From: Algoriphagus ornithinivorans
GTDB lineage: Bacteria; Bacteroidota; Bacteroidia; Cytophagales; Cyclobacteriaceae
Assembly (NCBI RefSeq): GCF_900115305.1
Contig: NZ_FOVW01000002.1
Coordinates: 248,001-312,000 of the forward strand
Reading direction: 5' to 3'
Length of the DNA stretch: 64,000 bases
Numbering within the stretch: position 1 is the stretch's first letter; each line of letters opens with the position of its first letter. A program made the translations under genes and the position numbers. Shown here one piece after another: positions 1-8,334 of this stretch. The notes beneath the pieces were generated by a model. That model was not told where the DNA came from. It saw only the letters and a program-made list of their open reading frames with translations, and made no database searches.

Positions 1-1201
1 TTAATAAGGTTCTTTTCCTCGTGACCATGTGGTATTCAAAAGTTGAAGGTGGAGAAACCAAAGAATTATATCCAAACCGGAGAATCTCTGTTTTAAATTC
101 GGGATTATTTCCTATCCAAGCTGTGTAGGTTTCTTCTTCAAATTCCAGTTCATGACCAGCACTTCCATCCCAGGGTTTGATGAATATTCTGGTCAACCCA
201 TTACTTCTTTCCTGGGAGACAAAGAAGCTTTCAAATAAATCAAAGTCTTCTATTAATACCTGATCCCGATGGGGAATGAAGTCTTCCCAATATTCCAAAG
301 AAGGGTTTGAAATTGGAGCTTTGACCACTTTAAAGTTTTGAGCTTGATGATTGGTTCTAATCCAAAAATGCTCTTCATAATGATCGACTGCATACTCCAA
401 ATGAGGAACTCTACTTTGAATCAATTTCCATTGTCCATTTGGATTTTTTGCTTCTAAATACCTGATTTCCGAAGAAATGGTGCTTTCAGAATGAATGAAT
501 AAATAGTCCTGGGACTTTGACTTGTGAACATGACAAGTAAATTCTTCATCCAATTCTTCAAAAACCAACTCAGAGTTCTCAGGCTTAGTACCCAGTTCAT
601 AGCGAAATATTTGATTAGATCTCAGCGTGTCAGGATTCTGTTTGGCATAAAATAGAGTGTAATGGTCTGTTGCCCAGGCCATGTTTCCTGTTATTTGTTC
701 GATTTTTTCGGCTAGGATTTCTCCGGTTTCAAGATTTTTGAAATGAATGGTGTAGATTCTTCTTCCAACCTCATCTACCGGGAAGGCCAACATTTTTTGA
801 TCAGAACTGACAGCGATACCAGCTACATGGAAATAGGTTTTGCCTTCAGCCAGTTCATTGACATCTAGGATGATTTCTTCCTGATTTTCAAGGCTATCTT
901 TTTTTCTACAATAAATCGGATATTCACCTCCTTGACGATATCTTACATACCAATAAAACCCAGATTTGAAATAGGGTACACTTTCATCATCTTCCTTAAT
1001 CCTGCCTTTCATTTCATCAAAAAGATCCTTCTGAAACTCTTCAGTATCTTTCATAACCTCTTTCAGATAGGCATTTTCCTCTTTTAAGTATTGAATTACT
1101 TCCGGGTTTTCCCGATCTCTCATCCAGTAATAATTATCAATCCTTCTGTGTCCGTGTGCTTCTAAAACTTGGGGCCTCTTATGGGCTTTAGGTGATTTCA
1201 T
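1..1201 (-). CDS. ptrB: Oligopeptidase B (S9 family serine peptidase), C-terminus cut off
   Basis: The reading frame is open from an ATG at 1201 to the left edge, giving the first 400 residues of an S9A prolyl-oligopeptidase-type enzyme, which cleaves peptides after basic residues. The N-terminus has the family opening (RPQVLEAHGHRRIDNYYW, then MRDRENPEV) and the visible part corresponds to the beta-propeller domain that gates the active site. The Ser/Asp/His alpha/beta-hydrolase domain lies outside the window, so catalytic integrity cannot be checked. No signal peptide is seen, so it is probably cytoplasmic. It is divergent from mscL. Family assignment is firm; oligopeptidase B rather than prolyl oligopeptidase is inferred from the N-terminal pattern. 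Confidence 0.85.
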   Translation of the reverse strand, partial: MKSPKAHKRPQVLEAHGHRRIDNYYWMRDRENPEVIQYLKEENAYLKEVMKDTEEFQKDLFDEMKGRIKEDDESVPYFKSGFYWYVRYRQGGEYPIYCRKKDSLENQEEIILDVNELAEGKTYFHVAGIAVSSDQKMLAFPVDEVGRRIYTIHFKNLETGEILAEKIEQITGNMAWATDHYTLFYAKQNPDTLRSNQIFRYELGTKPENSELVFEELDEEFTCHVHKSKSQDYLFIHSESTISSEIRYLEAKNPNGQWKLIQSRVPHLEYAVDHYEEHFWIRTNHQAQNFKVVKAPISNPSLEYWEDFIPHRDQVLIEDFDLFESFFVSQERSNGLTRIFIKPWDGSAGHELEFEEETYTAWIGNNPEFKTEILRFGYNSLVSPPSTFEYHMVTRKRTLL

Positions 1202-1374
1202 CAAATTTCGATTTAGGCTACAAGTTTACTAAAAAGGCTTGAGGAGGACCCGATTTTGAAATTAAATGCATTTTTTTAGGTATAAAAAATCAGAAAAATG
1301 TGATGAGCTATTGTTTCATTCAATATTTATTAAAATATTCATGGAAGTATTAATCAACCATCAACCTTTCACCT

Positions 1375-1800
1375 ATGGGAATGTTAAAAGAATTTAAAGA
1401 ATTCGCTGTCAAAGGCAATGTTGTCGATTTGGCGGTAGCGGTAATCATTGGAGGTGCGTTCGGTAAAATTGTGTCTTCTTTTGTGAATGACATTATTATG
1501 CCACCTCTGGGGCTTATGTTAGGCGGCGTAGATTTCAAGGATCTCGCAGTAGTGCTAAAAGAAGCTGAAATGGATGCCGCTGGAGAAGTTGCAGTTGCAG
1601 CTGTTACTTTAAACTACGGGATGTTTATTCAAAACGTAGTGGATTTCGTAATCATCGCTTTCGTGATTTTTCTTGCTATCAAAGGCATGAACAACATGAA
1701 AAAGAAAGAGGAGAAAAAAGAAGAAGCTGCACCACCTCCAGCACCACCAAAATCCGAAGTTCTTTTGGAAGAAATTCGAGATTTGCTCAAGAAGCAGTAA
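1375..1800 (+). CDS. mscL: Large-conductance mechanosensitive channel MscL
   Basis: A 141-residue protein with the complete MscL architecture. It has an N-terminal amphipathic helix ([20 protein letters not shown]), a glycine-rich TM1 (about 15-45), a periplasmic loop, TM2 around 82-104 ([20 protein letters not shown]), and a charged Lys/Glu plus Pro-rich cytoplasmic tail ending in a helical bundle ([15 protein letters not shown]). It forms a homopentameric inner-membrane pore that opens under membrane tension to release solutes during hypo-osmotic shock. The start is the ATG at 1375, with a second ATG two codons later at 1381. A strong hairpin terminator follows directly. Length and motifs are normal for the family. 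Confidence 0.97.
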   Translation: MGMLKEFKEFAVKGNVVDLAVAVIIGGAFGKIVSSFVNDIIMPPLGLMLGGVDFKDLAVVLKEAEMDAAGEVAVAAVTLNYGMFIQNVVDFVIIAFVIFLAIKGMNNMKKKEEKKEEAAPPPAPPKSEVLLEEIRDLLKKQ

Positions 1801-1809
1801 AAAATCAAA

Positions 1810-1838
1810 CGGCTCTCAAAATTGGGAGCCGTTTTTTT
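1810..1838 (+). terminator. Rho-independent terminator of mscL
   Basis: An 8-bp stem (CGGCTCTC with GGGAGCCG, one G-U pair) with a 6-nt AAAATT loop is followed by seven T. It starts 9 nt after the mscL stop. The T tract overlaps the stop codon of the convergent Spy-like gene. Confidence 0.9.
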
Positions 1839-2280
1839 ATTGTTGGACTCTACCTCTCTGCCTCTGATAAAGCATTCTGGTAAAATCTCTTGAAATTCCA
1901 TTCAACTTGAGAATTTGTTCATAGCTAATGACTGAGGCTACTTCCTTCACGAACTTTTCCTCATCATCAATCATTTGCCTCTGCACCGCAAATCTTTTAG
2001 CGATCATATCCTTAGCCTGAGAATCTGAAATAGAATTCGCTTCTCTTCGAGGATTTAGCTCTGCAAGTTTTCGAAGGTTTGCCTCTCTTTGATTTGAATA
2101 TTGATTGTATAATGGCCAGAATTTTTGGGCTTGTTCCGGACTTAGGTCTAATCTTGTAGAAATAAAGGCGATTTTGGCATCCTCTAATTTTTGTCTATCA
2201 AATTGCTGACCCGGCCTTTGAGCATATGCCTGCAAAGAAAAGAGAAAGAGGTAAATGCTTATCCATAGGGTTTTTCTCAT
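1837..2280 (-). CDS. Spy/CpxP-like periplasmic protein of an ECF sigma cassette
   Basis: A 147-residue protein with a signal peptide (residues 1-20, cut after AYA) and a helical, charged mature part containing an LDLSPEQAQKFWPLYNQY motif. That motif is characteristic of the Spy/CpxP-like LTXXQ-related proteins that sit next to ECF sigma factors in Bacteroidetes. It overlaps the anti-sigma-like gene by 4 bp and is the third gene of a sigma / membrane protein / periplasmic protein operon. By analogy it may bind misfolded proteins or metal in the periplasm and report to the membrane component; this role is inferred from context. No catalytic motif is visible. Confidence 0.75.
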   Translation of the reverse strand: MRKTLWISIYLFLFSLQAYAQRPGQQFDRQKLEDAKIAFISTRLDLSPEQAQKFWPLYNQYSNQREANLRKLAELNPRREANSISDSQAKDMIAKRFAVQRQMIDDEEKFVKEVASVISYEQILKLNGISRDFTRMLYQRQRGRVQQ

Positions 2281-2639
2281 AATTCAAATATATTTTGATC
2301 TTCAGTATCCCACAGTTCATCCACAACAGGGAATTCCTCTTCGATGATTCCTTCCAATAATTCATCAGGATTATCACTCATGGATAAAATGTCTTCCGCA
2401 GTCCAGTAATTTGCGTCAATGTACAGATTGACTTGATTGTCCAAAACTAGATATTCATCGGTTTTGGATTGGGGAAGAAAGGTGTAAATCCCGACTGACA
2501 ATGCTATAATAGCAACTGCAGCCCACTTGATCCATGAATAATCAGTTTTGGATTGCACACGTGCCATGATTTGATCAGGCAAGTCTTCAAAGTAGCCTTT
2601 TGGCTCTTTAAATGGCTGAATAGGAGGGATAACTGACAT
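2277..2639 (-). CDS. Small single-pass membrane protein, probable anti-sigma factor
   Basis: A 120-residue protein with a cytoplasmic N-terminal part (residues 1-35, including PKGYFEDLPDQIMARV), one transmembrane helix (about 36-55), and an acidic C-terminal segment of about 60 residues outside the membrane. The PKGYFEDLP start is common in short Bacteroidetes proteins encoded after ECF sigma factors. No zinc-binding HxxxCxxC anti-sigma motif is present. It lies 33 bp after the sigma gene and overlaps the Spy-like gene by 4 bp, so the three are almost certainly co-transcribed. Anti-sigma activity is inferred from topology and position only. Confidence 0.65.
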   Translation of the reverse strand: MSVIPPIQPFKEPKGYFEDLPDQIMARVQSKTDYSWIKWAAVAIIALSVGIYTFLPQSKTDEYLVLDNQVNLYIDANYWTAEDILSMSDNPDELLEGIIEEEFPVVDELWDTEDQNIFEL

Positions 2640-2672
2640 ATCGTTGGTTAGACTTAATTTAGTGCTTCAGGT

Positions 2673-3218
2673 TTATTGATTGCTGATAATTTCTTCAATT
2701 TTTTTGACTGCATGATGATAACTGGCCTTTAAAGCACCCACACTGGTACCTGTAATAGCCGAAATTTCATCATAACTGAGGTCTTCTTGGTATTTCAAAT
2801 GAAAAACAAGACGCTGCTTTTCAGGTAATTTTAGCAATGTTTTTTGGAGCTTGAGTTGAATCTCATCACCGTTTAAGCCAGAGGAATGATCCAGATAAGA
2901 CTCCATTTTTTCTTGATGATCATCCAGCGAAAAGAAATAGCGTTTCTTTTTCTTCTCCAAAAAACTCAAGGCTTCATTGGTTGCAATTCGATACAACCAA
3001 GTAAACAATCCTGATTTCGACTCGAATTTATGGATATGATGATAAGCTTTGATAAAGGTATTTTGGGTGAGATCATCGGCATCCTCATGGATGATAACCA
3101 ATCTTCTAATGACATGGTATACCCTTTTTTGGTAGACTTGGATCAATTGTCTGAACCCCATCTCCTTGCTATGAGGGTTTTGAATTAGATTCAGAATTTC
3201 TTGATCACTAATTTGCAT
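2673..3218 (-). CDS. ECF-type RNA polymerase sigma factor
   Basis: A 181-residue sigma-70 family protein with region 2 at about 25-95 (HEDADDLTQNTFIKAYHHIH, then SKSGLFTWLYRIATNEALSF) and region 4 at about 125-178 (LPEKQRLVFHLKYQ, then LSYDEISAITGTSVGALKAS). Regions 1 and 3 are absent, as expected for the extracytoplasmic-function class. It directs RNA polymerase to a small stress regulon. The two genes downstream encode a membrane protein and a Spy-like periplasmic protein, which suggests an envelope-stress input. The start is the ATG at 3218. Confidence 0.92.
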   Translation of the reverse strand: MQISDQEILNLIQNPHSKEMGFRQLIQVYQKRVYHVIRRLVIIHEDADDLTQNTFIKAYHHIHKFESKSGLFTWLYRIATNEALSFLEKKKKRYFFSLDDHQEKMESYLDHSSGLNGDEIQLKLQKTLLKLPEKQRLVFHLKYQEDLSYDEISAITGTSVGALKASYHHAVKKIEEIISNQ

Positions 3219-3274
3219 TGCTGCTTGGTTAGACCTGAAATGATGGGCAAGGTTTATTTCTTTCCTTCAAAATT

Positions 3275-4507
3275 TTAAAATATTTGAAATCCCAAAACAG
3301 AATCCAGGCTTTTTAAGCCCAAAATCAAGGTAATGATCCATATAAAAATTGCCAGTGAATTGATCCACTTTGAGTTTTTATATTCTTTCATCCAAACTTG
3401 TTGATTTGCAATCCATATCAGCCAGGCACTGATTAATGGCAAGAGAACTCCATTTGCAATTTGTGCCAGAGAAATTAATGCCACTGGTCTAATTCCAAAT
3501 GACGAAAATACCAATCCTGCTCCTACAATTATCAGAAAAGATACTCTCATACTTTGTGATTTATTTTCCTGACTCCAATTCATAATTCCGCAAATCACCA
3601 AAGCACCTGCGAGCGGAGCAGTAATCGAAGAGGTCAGACCAGCGGCCAACAATCCAAACCCCATCAAATAAGTGCCTGATTTTCCGAAAACTGTTTCTAA
3701 ACCGGAAGCTACGTCCTGAGCCGAATTAATAGACTCGCTCGTATTGAATGTGCCTACTATCAAAATCGCCATAGAAACCAATCCTCCCAATAAAACGGAT
3801 AAAATAATATCCCTTCGCATAAGCTTGATTCCGCTTGGATTTTTCCATTTTGCTTTGGCCAAACTTGCATAAAGGAACAGGTTGTAGGGAACCACGGTAG
3901 TTCCGATTAAGGCAACCAAGCTTGGGATTTCTTCATTCTTCAAAGAAGGCCAAAATCCTGCAAGAACTTCCGACCAATCCGGTTTTACTAATATTGCGGT
4001 GCTGATAAATACCAATGACATCAATACCACTAGAGCGATTAAAGTCTTTTCTAAGGTTTTAGAATTTCCTGACCAGAGTATCAAAAGAGCGATTGATCCT
4101 AAAAGAAAGTTGCCGGAGTCAAGAGAAAATGGACCAAAAGAGAATATTGGAGCTTTCCAAAATGCTCCAAGACCGAGATTTGCGCCCGTTATATTACCCG
4201 ATTCATAGGCGATATTTCCAATGACTATAGCTGTTAGAACAAGAATGATTTGTACTATTTTGAATAGAGCAGAGCCCTTTTGGGACCTGATGATTTGACT
4301 TAGATCCTTACCTGATACTAAGCCTATCCTTCCGCTCATTTCTTGTAAAATAACTGTTGCTAAAACGGAAAGGCCCATTGCCCAGATGAGGGAAAATCCA
4401 AAATTGTATCCAGCCAAAGTGCAAACAGTGACCGTTCCGGGGCCAATAAATGCCGCTGCGATGATGGGACCGGGGCCAATGCCGCTAAGTAGTTTTTTTA
4501 GACTCAA
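3275..4507 (-). CDS. Nramp-family transporter with non-canonical substrate site
   Basis: A 410-residue integral membrane protein with about 11 hydrophobic segments and an Nramp-like N-terminus (IIAAAFIGPGTVTVCTLAG). In canonical manganese/iron Nramps the unwound TM1 carries DPGN and TM6 carries MPH. Here these are GPGT (residues 22-25) and VPY (206-208, in TTVVPYNLFLYAS), so the Asp, Asn, Met and His that normally bind or gate the metal are all replaced. Family membership is clear from overall pattern, but Mn2+/Fe2+ transport cannot be assumed. The start is a TTG at 4507: no upstream ATG or GTG extends the frame, and MSLKKLLSGIGPGP is a sensible N-terminus. Divergent from the alpha/beta hydrolase. 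Confidence 0.82.
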   Translation of the reverse strand: MSLKKLLSGIGPGPIIAAAFIGPGTVTVCTLAGYNFGFSLIWAMGLSVLATVILQEMSGRIGLVSGKDLSQIIRSQKGSALFKIVQIILVLTAIVIGNIAYESGNITGANLGLGAFWKAPIFSFGPFSLDSGNFLLGSIALLILWSGNSKTLEKTLIALVVLMSLVFISTAILVKPDWSEVLAGFWPSLKNEEIPSLVALIGTTVVPYNLFLYASLAKAKWKNPSGIKLMRRDIILSVLLGGLVSMAILIVGTFNTSESINSAQDVASGLETVFGKSGTYLMGFGLLAAGLTSSITAPLAGALVICGIMNWSQENKSQSMRVSFLIIVGAGLVFSSFGIRPVALISLAQIANGVLLPLISAWLIWIANQQVWMKEYKNSKWINSLAIFIWIITLILGLKSLDSVLGFQIF

Positions 4508-4591
4508 CTGACTTCTTTTTTTGCCAAAATAGCTTTTTGGGAAGACTTTTTGTTAGAATTATGGTTATTCTTTTGGCTTAAAGAAATTCTT

Positions 4592-5611
4592 ATGATCTGG
4601 ATGCGACGTGTCTTTAAAATTTTGCTGGGAATACTTCTTTCCTTGGTGTTTTTCCTATTGCTTCTTTTTCGCAACGATATATCAGAAGAAAAAATCATTA
4701 ACAAATACAGCTATCCTGAATCCCATTTTATCGAAGTCGATGGGGTTAATCTTCATGTTAGATTTATGGGAAAAGGAGATCCTGTGTTTTTGATTCACGG
4801 GAGTTTTTCTTCCTTACATACTTGGGATGATTGGCAAAGAGAAATGAGCCCTTATTTTATGACCATTTCGGTGGATTTACCGGGACATGGTTTGACTGGG
4901 CCTGATGAACTCCAACGCTATTCAATTGAAGATTATGGTCAGTTTATATTGAGGTTGGCTGAGAAGCTTTCTATCAACCGCTTTCATCTAGCGGGAAATT
5001 CCATGGGTGGAGCAGTGGCTTTACAAGTTGCAAGCACTCGGCCGGATCAAGTTCTCTCTTTAAATTTAATTGACTCCTCAGGTGCTCCAAAACCTGTAAA
5101 AAGGAGTTTGGAATCCTCCTCAGAATCTAGTGCTAGAGGAGGTGGAGCTTGGGTTTTTCAACTGTTGGAAAATCCTCTTTTTTCAAAAGTGCTTCTAAAA
5201 TGTACTCCGAAATTTCTCTTTTCAATGAATATGAGAGAGGTCTATGGTGATCAGGAGAAAATTAAGTCAGGCACAGTAGATCGTTATTTTGAATTGATGC
5301 TAAGAGATGGGAATAGGCAGGCAACTTTGGATAGACTTTCTGGGCCCAAACAATCCTCCATTGATTTCAATAGGTTGACTATGCCCACCCTTATCATGTG
5401 GGGAGACAGAGATTCTTGGATTCCTATTTCTCAGGCATATTCCTTGGAAAAAGCAATACCAGGAAGTAAAGTCATAGTTTTCGAAGGAGTGGGCCATGTG
5501 CCCATGGAAGAGATACCGACAGAATCTGTCGCAAAATACCTTGCCTTTCTAGGGGTCGAGATCAGGAAGGATTATCTTGATGGTCCCAAATTGATGACTT
5601 ATGCAAATTGA
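4592..5611 (+). CDS. Membrane-anchored alpha/beta hydrolase
   Basis: A protein of 339 residues with one N-terminal membrane anchor (about 6-26) followed by an alpha/beta-hydrolase fold. Visible elements are the oxyanion-hole region (FLIHGSFSS), the nucleophile elbow GNSMGG (Ser137), the acid motif MWGDRDSW, and the catalytic His in GVGHVPMEE. The pattern is that of an esterase or small-molecule hydrolase; the substrate cannot be read from sequence. The frame extends to a TTG at 4550, but the ATG at 4592 (or 4601) gives a normal signal-anchor start. It overlaps rmuC by 11 bp, so the two are probably co-transcribed. Confidence 0.85.
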   Translation: MIWMRRVFKILLGILLSLVFFLLLLFRNDISEEKIINKYSYPESHFIEVDGVNLHVRFMGKGDPVFLIHGSFSSLHTWDDWQREMSPYFMTISVDLPGHGLTGPDELQRYSIEDYGQFILRLAEKLSINRFHLAGNSMGGAVALQVASTRPDQVLSLNLIDSSGAPKPVKRSLESSSESSARGGGAWVFQLLENPLFSKVLLKCTPKFLFSMNMREVYGDQEKIKSGTVDRYFELMLRDGNRQATLDRLSGPKQSSIDFNRLTMPTLIMWGDRDSWIPISQAYSLEKAIPGSKVIVFEGVGHVPMEEIPTESVAKYLAFLGVEIRKDYLDGPKLMTYAN

Positions 5612-6845
5612 ATTTATTTTAGGACTCATATTTTTTGTACAGCTGATTTTTCTGATTCTTTATCTATTGGACAAAAGGAAAAATCTTAATTCAGAGTTAC
5701 TTCAATCCCAAATCTCTGAACTTAGAAATGAGCTCGATAATGGTTTGGCTTTAGCCAGAAAAGAAAGTAGAGAGAATTTACAGTCCCAATTTCAGTTGGT
5801 ATTCACTTCGCTAAGAAATCATGCTCAGGATCAAAAAGGGGAGCTCAAAACCTTTGGAGAATTATTTAGGCAAAATGTTCAGGATTTTAATTCAGTTCAA
5901 AGGGAGAAGTTTGGTGAATTGAATAGAAGACAGGATGAATTGATGAAATCTACCGAATTGAGATTGGAAAAGATTCGGGAAACGGTAGACGAGAAACTGC
6001 AAAAGACCCTAGAGGCTAGGCTTGGTCAATCTTTTGAAATGGTCAGTAGGCAGCTACAGGCTGTTCAAAAAGGCCTAGGAGAGATGCAAAGTCTAGCCAA
6101 TGGAGTAGGAGATCTCAAGCGGGTTTTGAGCAATGTGAAGAGCCGTGGAGTTTTGGGTGAATATCAATTACAAGCCATTTTAGAAAATCAATTGGCACCT
6201 GATCAATATTTAAGCAATGCCGAAGTTGGAAAAGGAACGCGAGAAAGGGTGGAGTTTGCCGTCAAAATGCCTGGTCAGGATCATCCAGTATTATTACCAA
6301 TAGATTCTAAATTCCCCCAAGAATCCTACTTGAGATTGGTGGATGCTTATGATACTGTCAACAAAACAGAGATTGATATCAATCGAGCTGAGTTGATTAA
6401 AGCAGTAAAAAAAGCAGCTTCAGATATTCAGATAAAATATATTCATCCTCCCTATACCACAGATTTTGCGATTTTATTTCTTCCTGTAGAAAGCTTGTAC
6501 GCTGAAATTCTCCGGGAACCGGGACTAGCGCAAGCAATTCAACTGGAATATAAGGTACTGGTAACTGGCCCTACCACTCTTTCAGCTATCTTGAATAGTT
6601 TACAGATGGGCTTCAGAACTTTAGCTATTCAAAAAAGGAGCTCTGAGGTTTGGCAGATATTGGGAGCAATTAAAACTGAATTCGGAAAATTCGGAGAGCT
6701 GATAGAGAAAACACAGAAAAAGCTGAATGAAGCAAACTCTGAATTAGATAAGTTGGGGGGAGTCAGAACAAGAGCTATTCAGAGAAAGTTGAAAGACGTG
6801 CAGGAACTTCCAAGTGCAGAGAGTGAAAAGCTCTTGGATGAGTAG
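5601..6845 (+). CDS. rmuC: DNA recombination protein RmuC
   Basis: A 414-residue protein with an N-terminal membrane helix (4-23), a long Glu/Arg-rich coiled coil (about 28-150), and the RmuC core (about 150-350) with a restriction-endonuclease-like fold. The core motifs VLLPIDSKFPQESYLRL, YTTDFAILFLPVESLYAE and VTGPTTLSAILNSLQMGFR are all present. RmuC limits inversions at short inverted repeats and is thought to process DNA secondary structures at the membrane. It starts inside the end of the hydrolase gene. A 10-bp hairpin covers its stop codon. Length is within the family range. Confidence 0.95.
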   Translation: MQIEFILGLIFFVQLIFLILYLLDKRKNLNSELLQSQISELRNELDNGLALARKESRENLQSQFQLVFTSLRNHAQDQKGELKTFGELFRQNVQDFNSVQREKFGELNRRQDELMKSTELRLEKIRETVDEKLQKTLEARLGQSFEMVSRQLQAVQKGLGEMQSLANGVGDLKRVLSNVKSRGVLGEYQLQAILENQLAPDQYLSNAEVGKGTRERVEFAVKMPGQDHPVLLPIDSKFPQESYLRLVDAYDTVNKTEIDINRAELIKAVKKAASDIQIKYIHPPYTTDFAILFLPVESLYAEILREPGLAQAIQLEYKVLVTGPTTLSAILNSLQMGFRTLAIQKRSSEVWQILGAIKTEFGKFGELIEKTQKKLNEANSELDKLGGVRTRAIQRKLKDVQELPSAESEKLLDE

Positions 6846-6877
6846 TTAAAATTGAAAAAAAATGAATTTTTAACTAC
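6842..6877 (+). terminator. Hairpin over the rmuC stop codon, possible weak terminator
   Basis: A perfect 10-bp inverted repeat, GTAGTTAAAA and TTTTAACTAC, with a 16-nt A-rich loop; the rmuC TAG stop lies inside the left arm. No T tract follows, so termination would be weak at best. Confidence 0.4.
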
Positions 6878-6900
6878 CTGCTTTGTTACCTTAGCCTATT

Positions 6901-6959
6901 GGCACAAAAGAATTGGTTTAAATACTGATAACCATTAAGAAAGGTATTACTTTTGTGCC
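6901..6959. repeat. 10-bp perfect inverted repeat flanking the trkA promoter region
   Basis: GGCACAAAAG (6901-6910) and CTTTTGTGCC (6950-6959) are perfect inverted copies separated by 39 nt, upstream of trkA. The right copy overlaps the likely -7 box. It could be a regulator site or a long-range stem in a transcript. Confidence 0.6.
6948..6955 (+). promoter_or_regulatory. Probable -7 box of the trkA-trkH operon
   Basis: TACTTTTG matches the Bacteroidetes -7 consensus TAnnTTTG. No good TTTG is seen at -33. The spacing predicts a transcript start near 6962, which favours the ATG at 6991 over the in-frame GTG at 6955 as the trkA start. Confidence 0.5.
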
Positions 6960-6990
6960 TGTTTTTATCACCAGAACAATTTCTATGGGG

Positions 6991-8331
6991 ATGCACATTG
7001 TAATTGCCGGTGCGGGGGATATGGGTTATCACCTGGCTGAGCAATTAAGTTATGACAACAAAGACATCACGCTAATCGATACTGAGCGAGAAGTCTTGGA
7101 TTATGTTTCATCCAAATTGGACGTCCTAACCGTATTGGGAGACGCCACTTCAATTGAGATTTTACAGAGGGCAAATGTGACCAATGCCAGCATGGTATTG
7201 GCAGTTACTACTTCTGAAAAAACCAATATTGTTGCGGCTGTTCTTGCAAAACAGCTAGGAGCCAAGCGTGTGATGGCCAGGGTAAGAAATCACTCTTACC
7301 TCAATCCTGAAAATGTCAATTATTTTCAAAATCTAGGAATCGATAACCTGATCTCTCCGACTATGCTCTGTAGTAGAGAGATTTTCAATATGATTCAAAA
7401 TTCTTCTTTCACCGAAGTTTTTGACTTTGGAGGAGGAAAATTAAATATCGTTGGGGTTACCTTGGATCAATTTAATCCTTTGGTCAATCAAAGGATTATG
7501 GATATGAAGACCAACCCAATCTTTGAGGATATTCGCATCATTGCGATTTTAAGAGACCAAAAGACTATAATTCCAAGAGGATCCACAATTATCCGAAATA
7601 GTGATCACGTGTTCTTTATTTCTAATAAAAAGCATACTGAGAGTATTTTGGAATTGATCGGTCAGGAGAAAAGAGAGGTGAAAAATATCATGATCATCGG
7701 AGGTGATGACATGGCTCTGACCACTGCCCTCAAGCTTGAAAATCATTTCAGGGTAACTTTGGTCAATAAAGATAAGGAGAGATGTAAGTGGCTGGCAGAA
7801 AACCTCCCCAATACACTGATAATCAACGGGGATTACAAGAATATAGAGCTTTTGATTGAAGAAGGTTTGGAGCAGATGGATGCTTTTTTGGCACTTACTG
7901 AATCTTCCGAGACGAATATTATTACCAGTTTGTCAGCTAAGAATCACGGTGTGTATAAAACCATCGCACACGTGGATACAAGGGAGTATATTCATATTTC
8001 ACACAGTATTGGGGTGGATTCCTTAATCAATAAAAAATTGGTTGCGGCCAATGAAATTTCCAGGTATTTGAAAAAAGGAACTGTAGAAGCCGTATCTGGG
8101 ATCTATGGTGTAGATGCAGAATTTATTCAATATTCTGTCTGCAAAAATAACCGCCTGACTAAAAATGCCCTGAAAGATCTTCACTTTCCTGATACTGCTA
8201 TCGTAGCCGGGGTTATCCGTGGAGAGGAAGTTTTTATTCCTGATGGAGATTTTCAGCTTCAGTTAAATGACAAGGCTATTGTATTGGCACTCCCACAAGC
8301 CAAAGGTTCCTTGGACAAACTTTTCCATTAA
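6991..8331 (+). CDS. trkA: Trk potassium uptake regulatory subunit TrkA
   Basis: A 446-residue peripheral membrane protein made of two tandem RCK modules, each an NAD-binding Rossmann domain plus a TrkA-C domain. The first begins MHIVIAGAGDMGYHLAEQ with the acidic end DTE about 30 residues later; the second starts near residue 228 (IMIIGGDDMALTTALKLE). TrkA binds NAD(H)/nucleotides and gates the TrkH pore. The frame extends to a GTG at 6955, but that codon is part of a probable -7 box, so the ATG at 6991 is preferred; it places the Rossmann beta strand at residue 2, as in homologues. trkH begins 3 bp after the stop. Confidence 0.95.
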   Translation: MHIVIAGAGDMGYHLAEQLSYDNKDITLIDTEREVLDYVSSKLDVLTVLGDATSIEILQRANVTNASMVLAVTTSEKTNIVAAVLAKQLGAKRVMARVRNHSYLNPENVNYFQNLGIDNLISPTMLCSREIFNMIQNSSFTEVFDFGGGKLNIVGVTLDQFNPLVNQRIMDMKTNPIFEDIRIIAILRDQKTIIPRGSTIIRNSDHVFFISNKKHTESILELIGQEKREVKNIMIIGGDDMALTTALKLENHFRVTLVNKDKERCKWLAENLPNTLIINGDYKNIELLIEEGLEQMDAFLALTESSETNIITSLSAKNHGVYKTIAHVDTREYIHISHSIGVDSLINKKLVAANEISRYLKKGTVEAVSGIYGVDAEFIQYSVCKNNRLTKNALKDLHFPDTAIVAGVIRGEEVFIPDGDFQLQLNDKAIVLALPQAKGSLDKLFH

Positions 8332-8334
8332 TCT

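Noticed and set aside
4504..4704. 66-residue minus-strand ORF facing the alpha/beta hydrolase start
   Set aside because: Lys/Ser/Ile-rich shadow of the hydrolase membrane anchor, with no motif.
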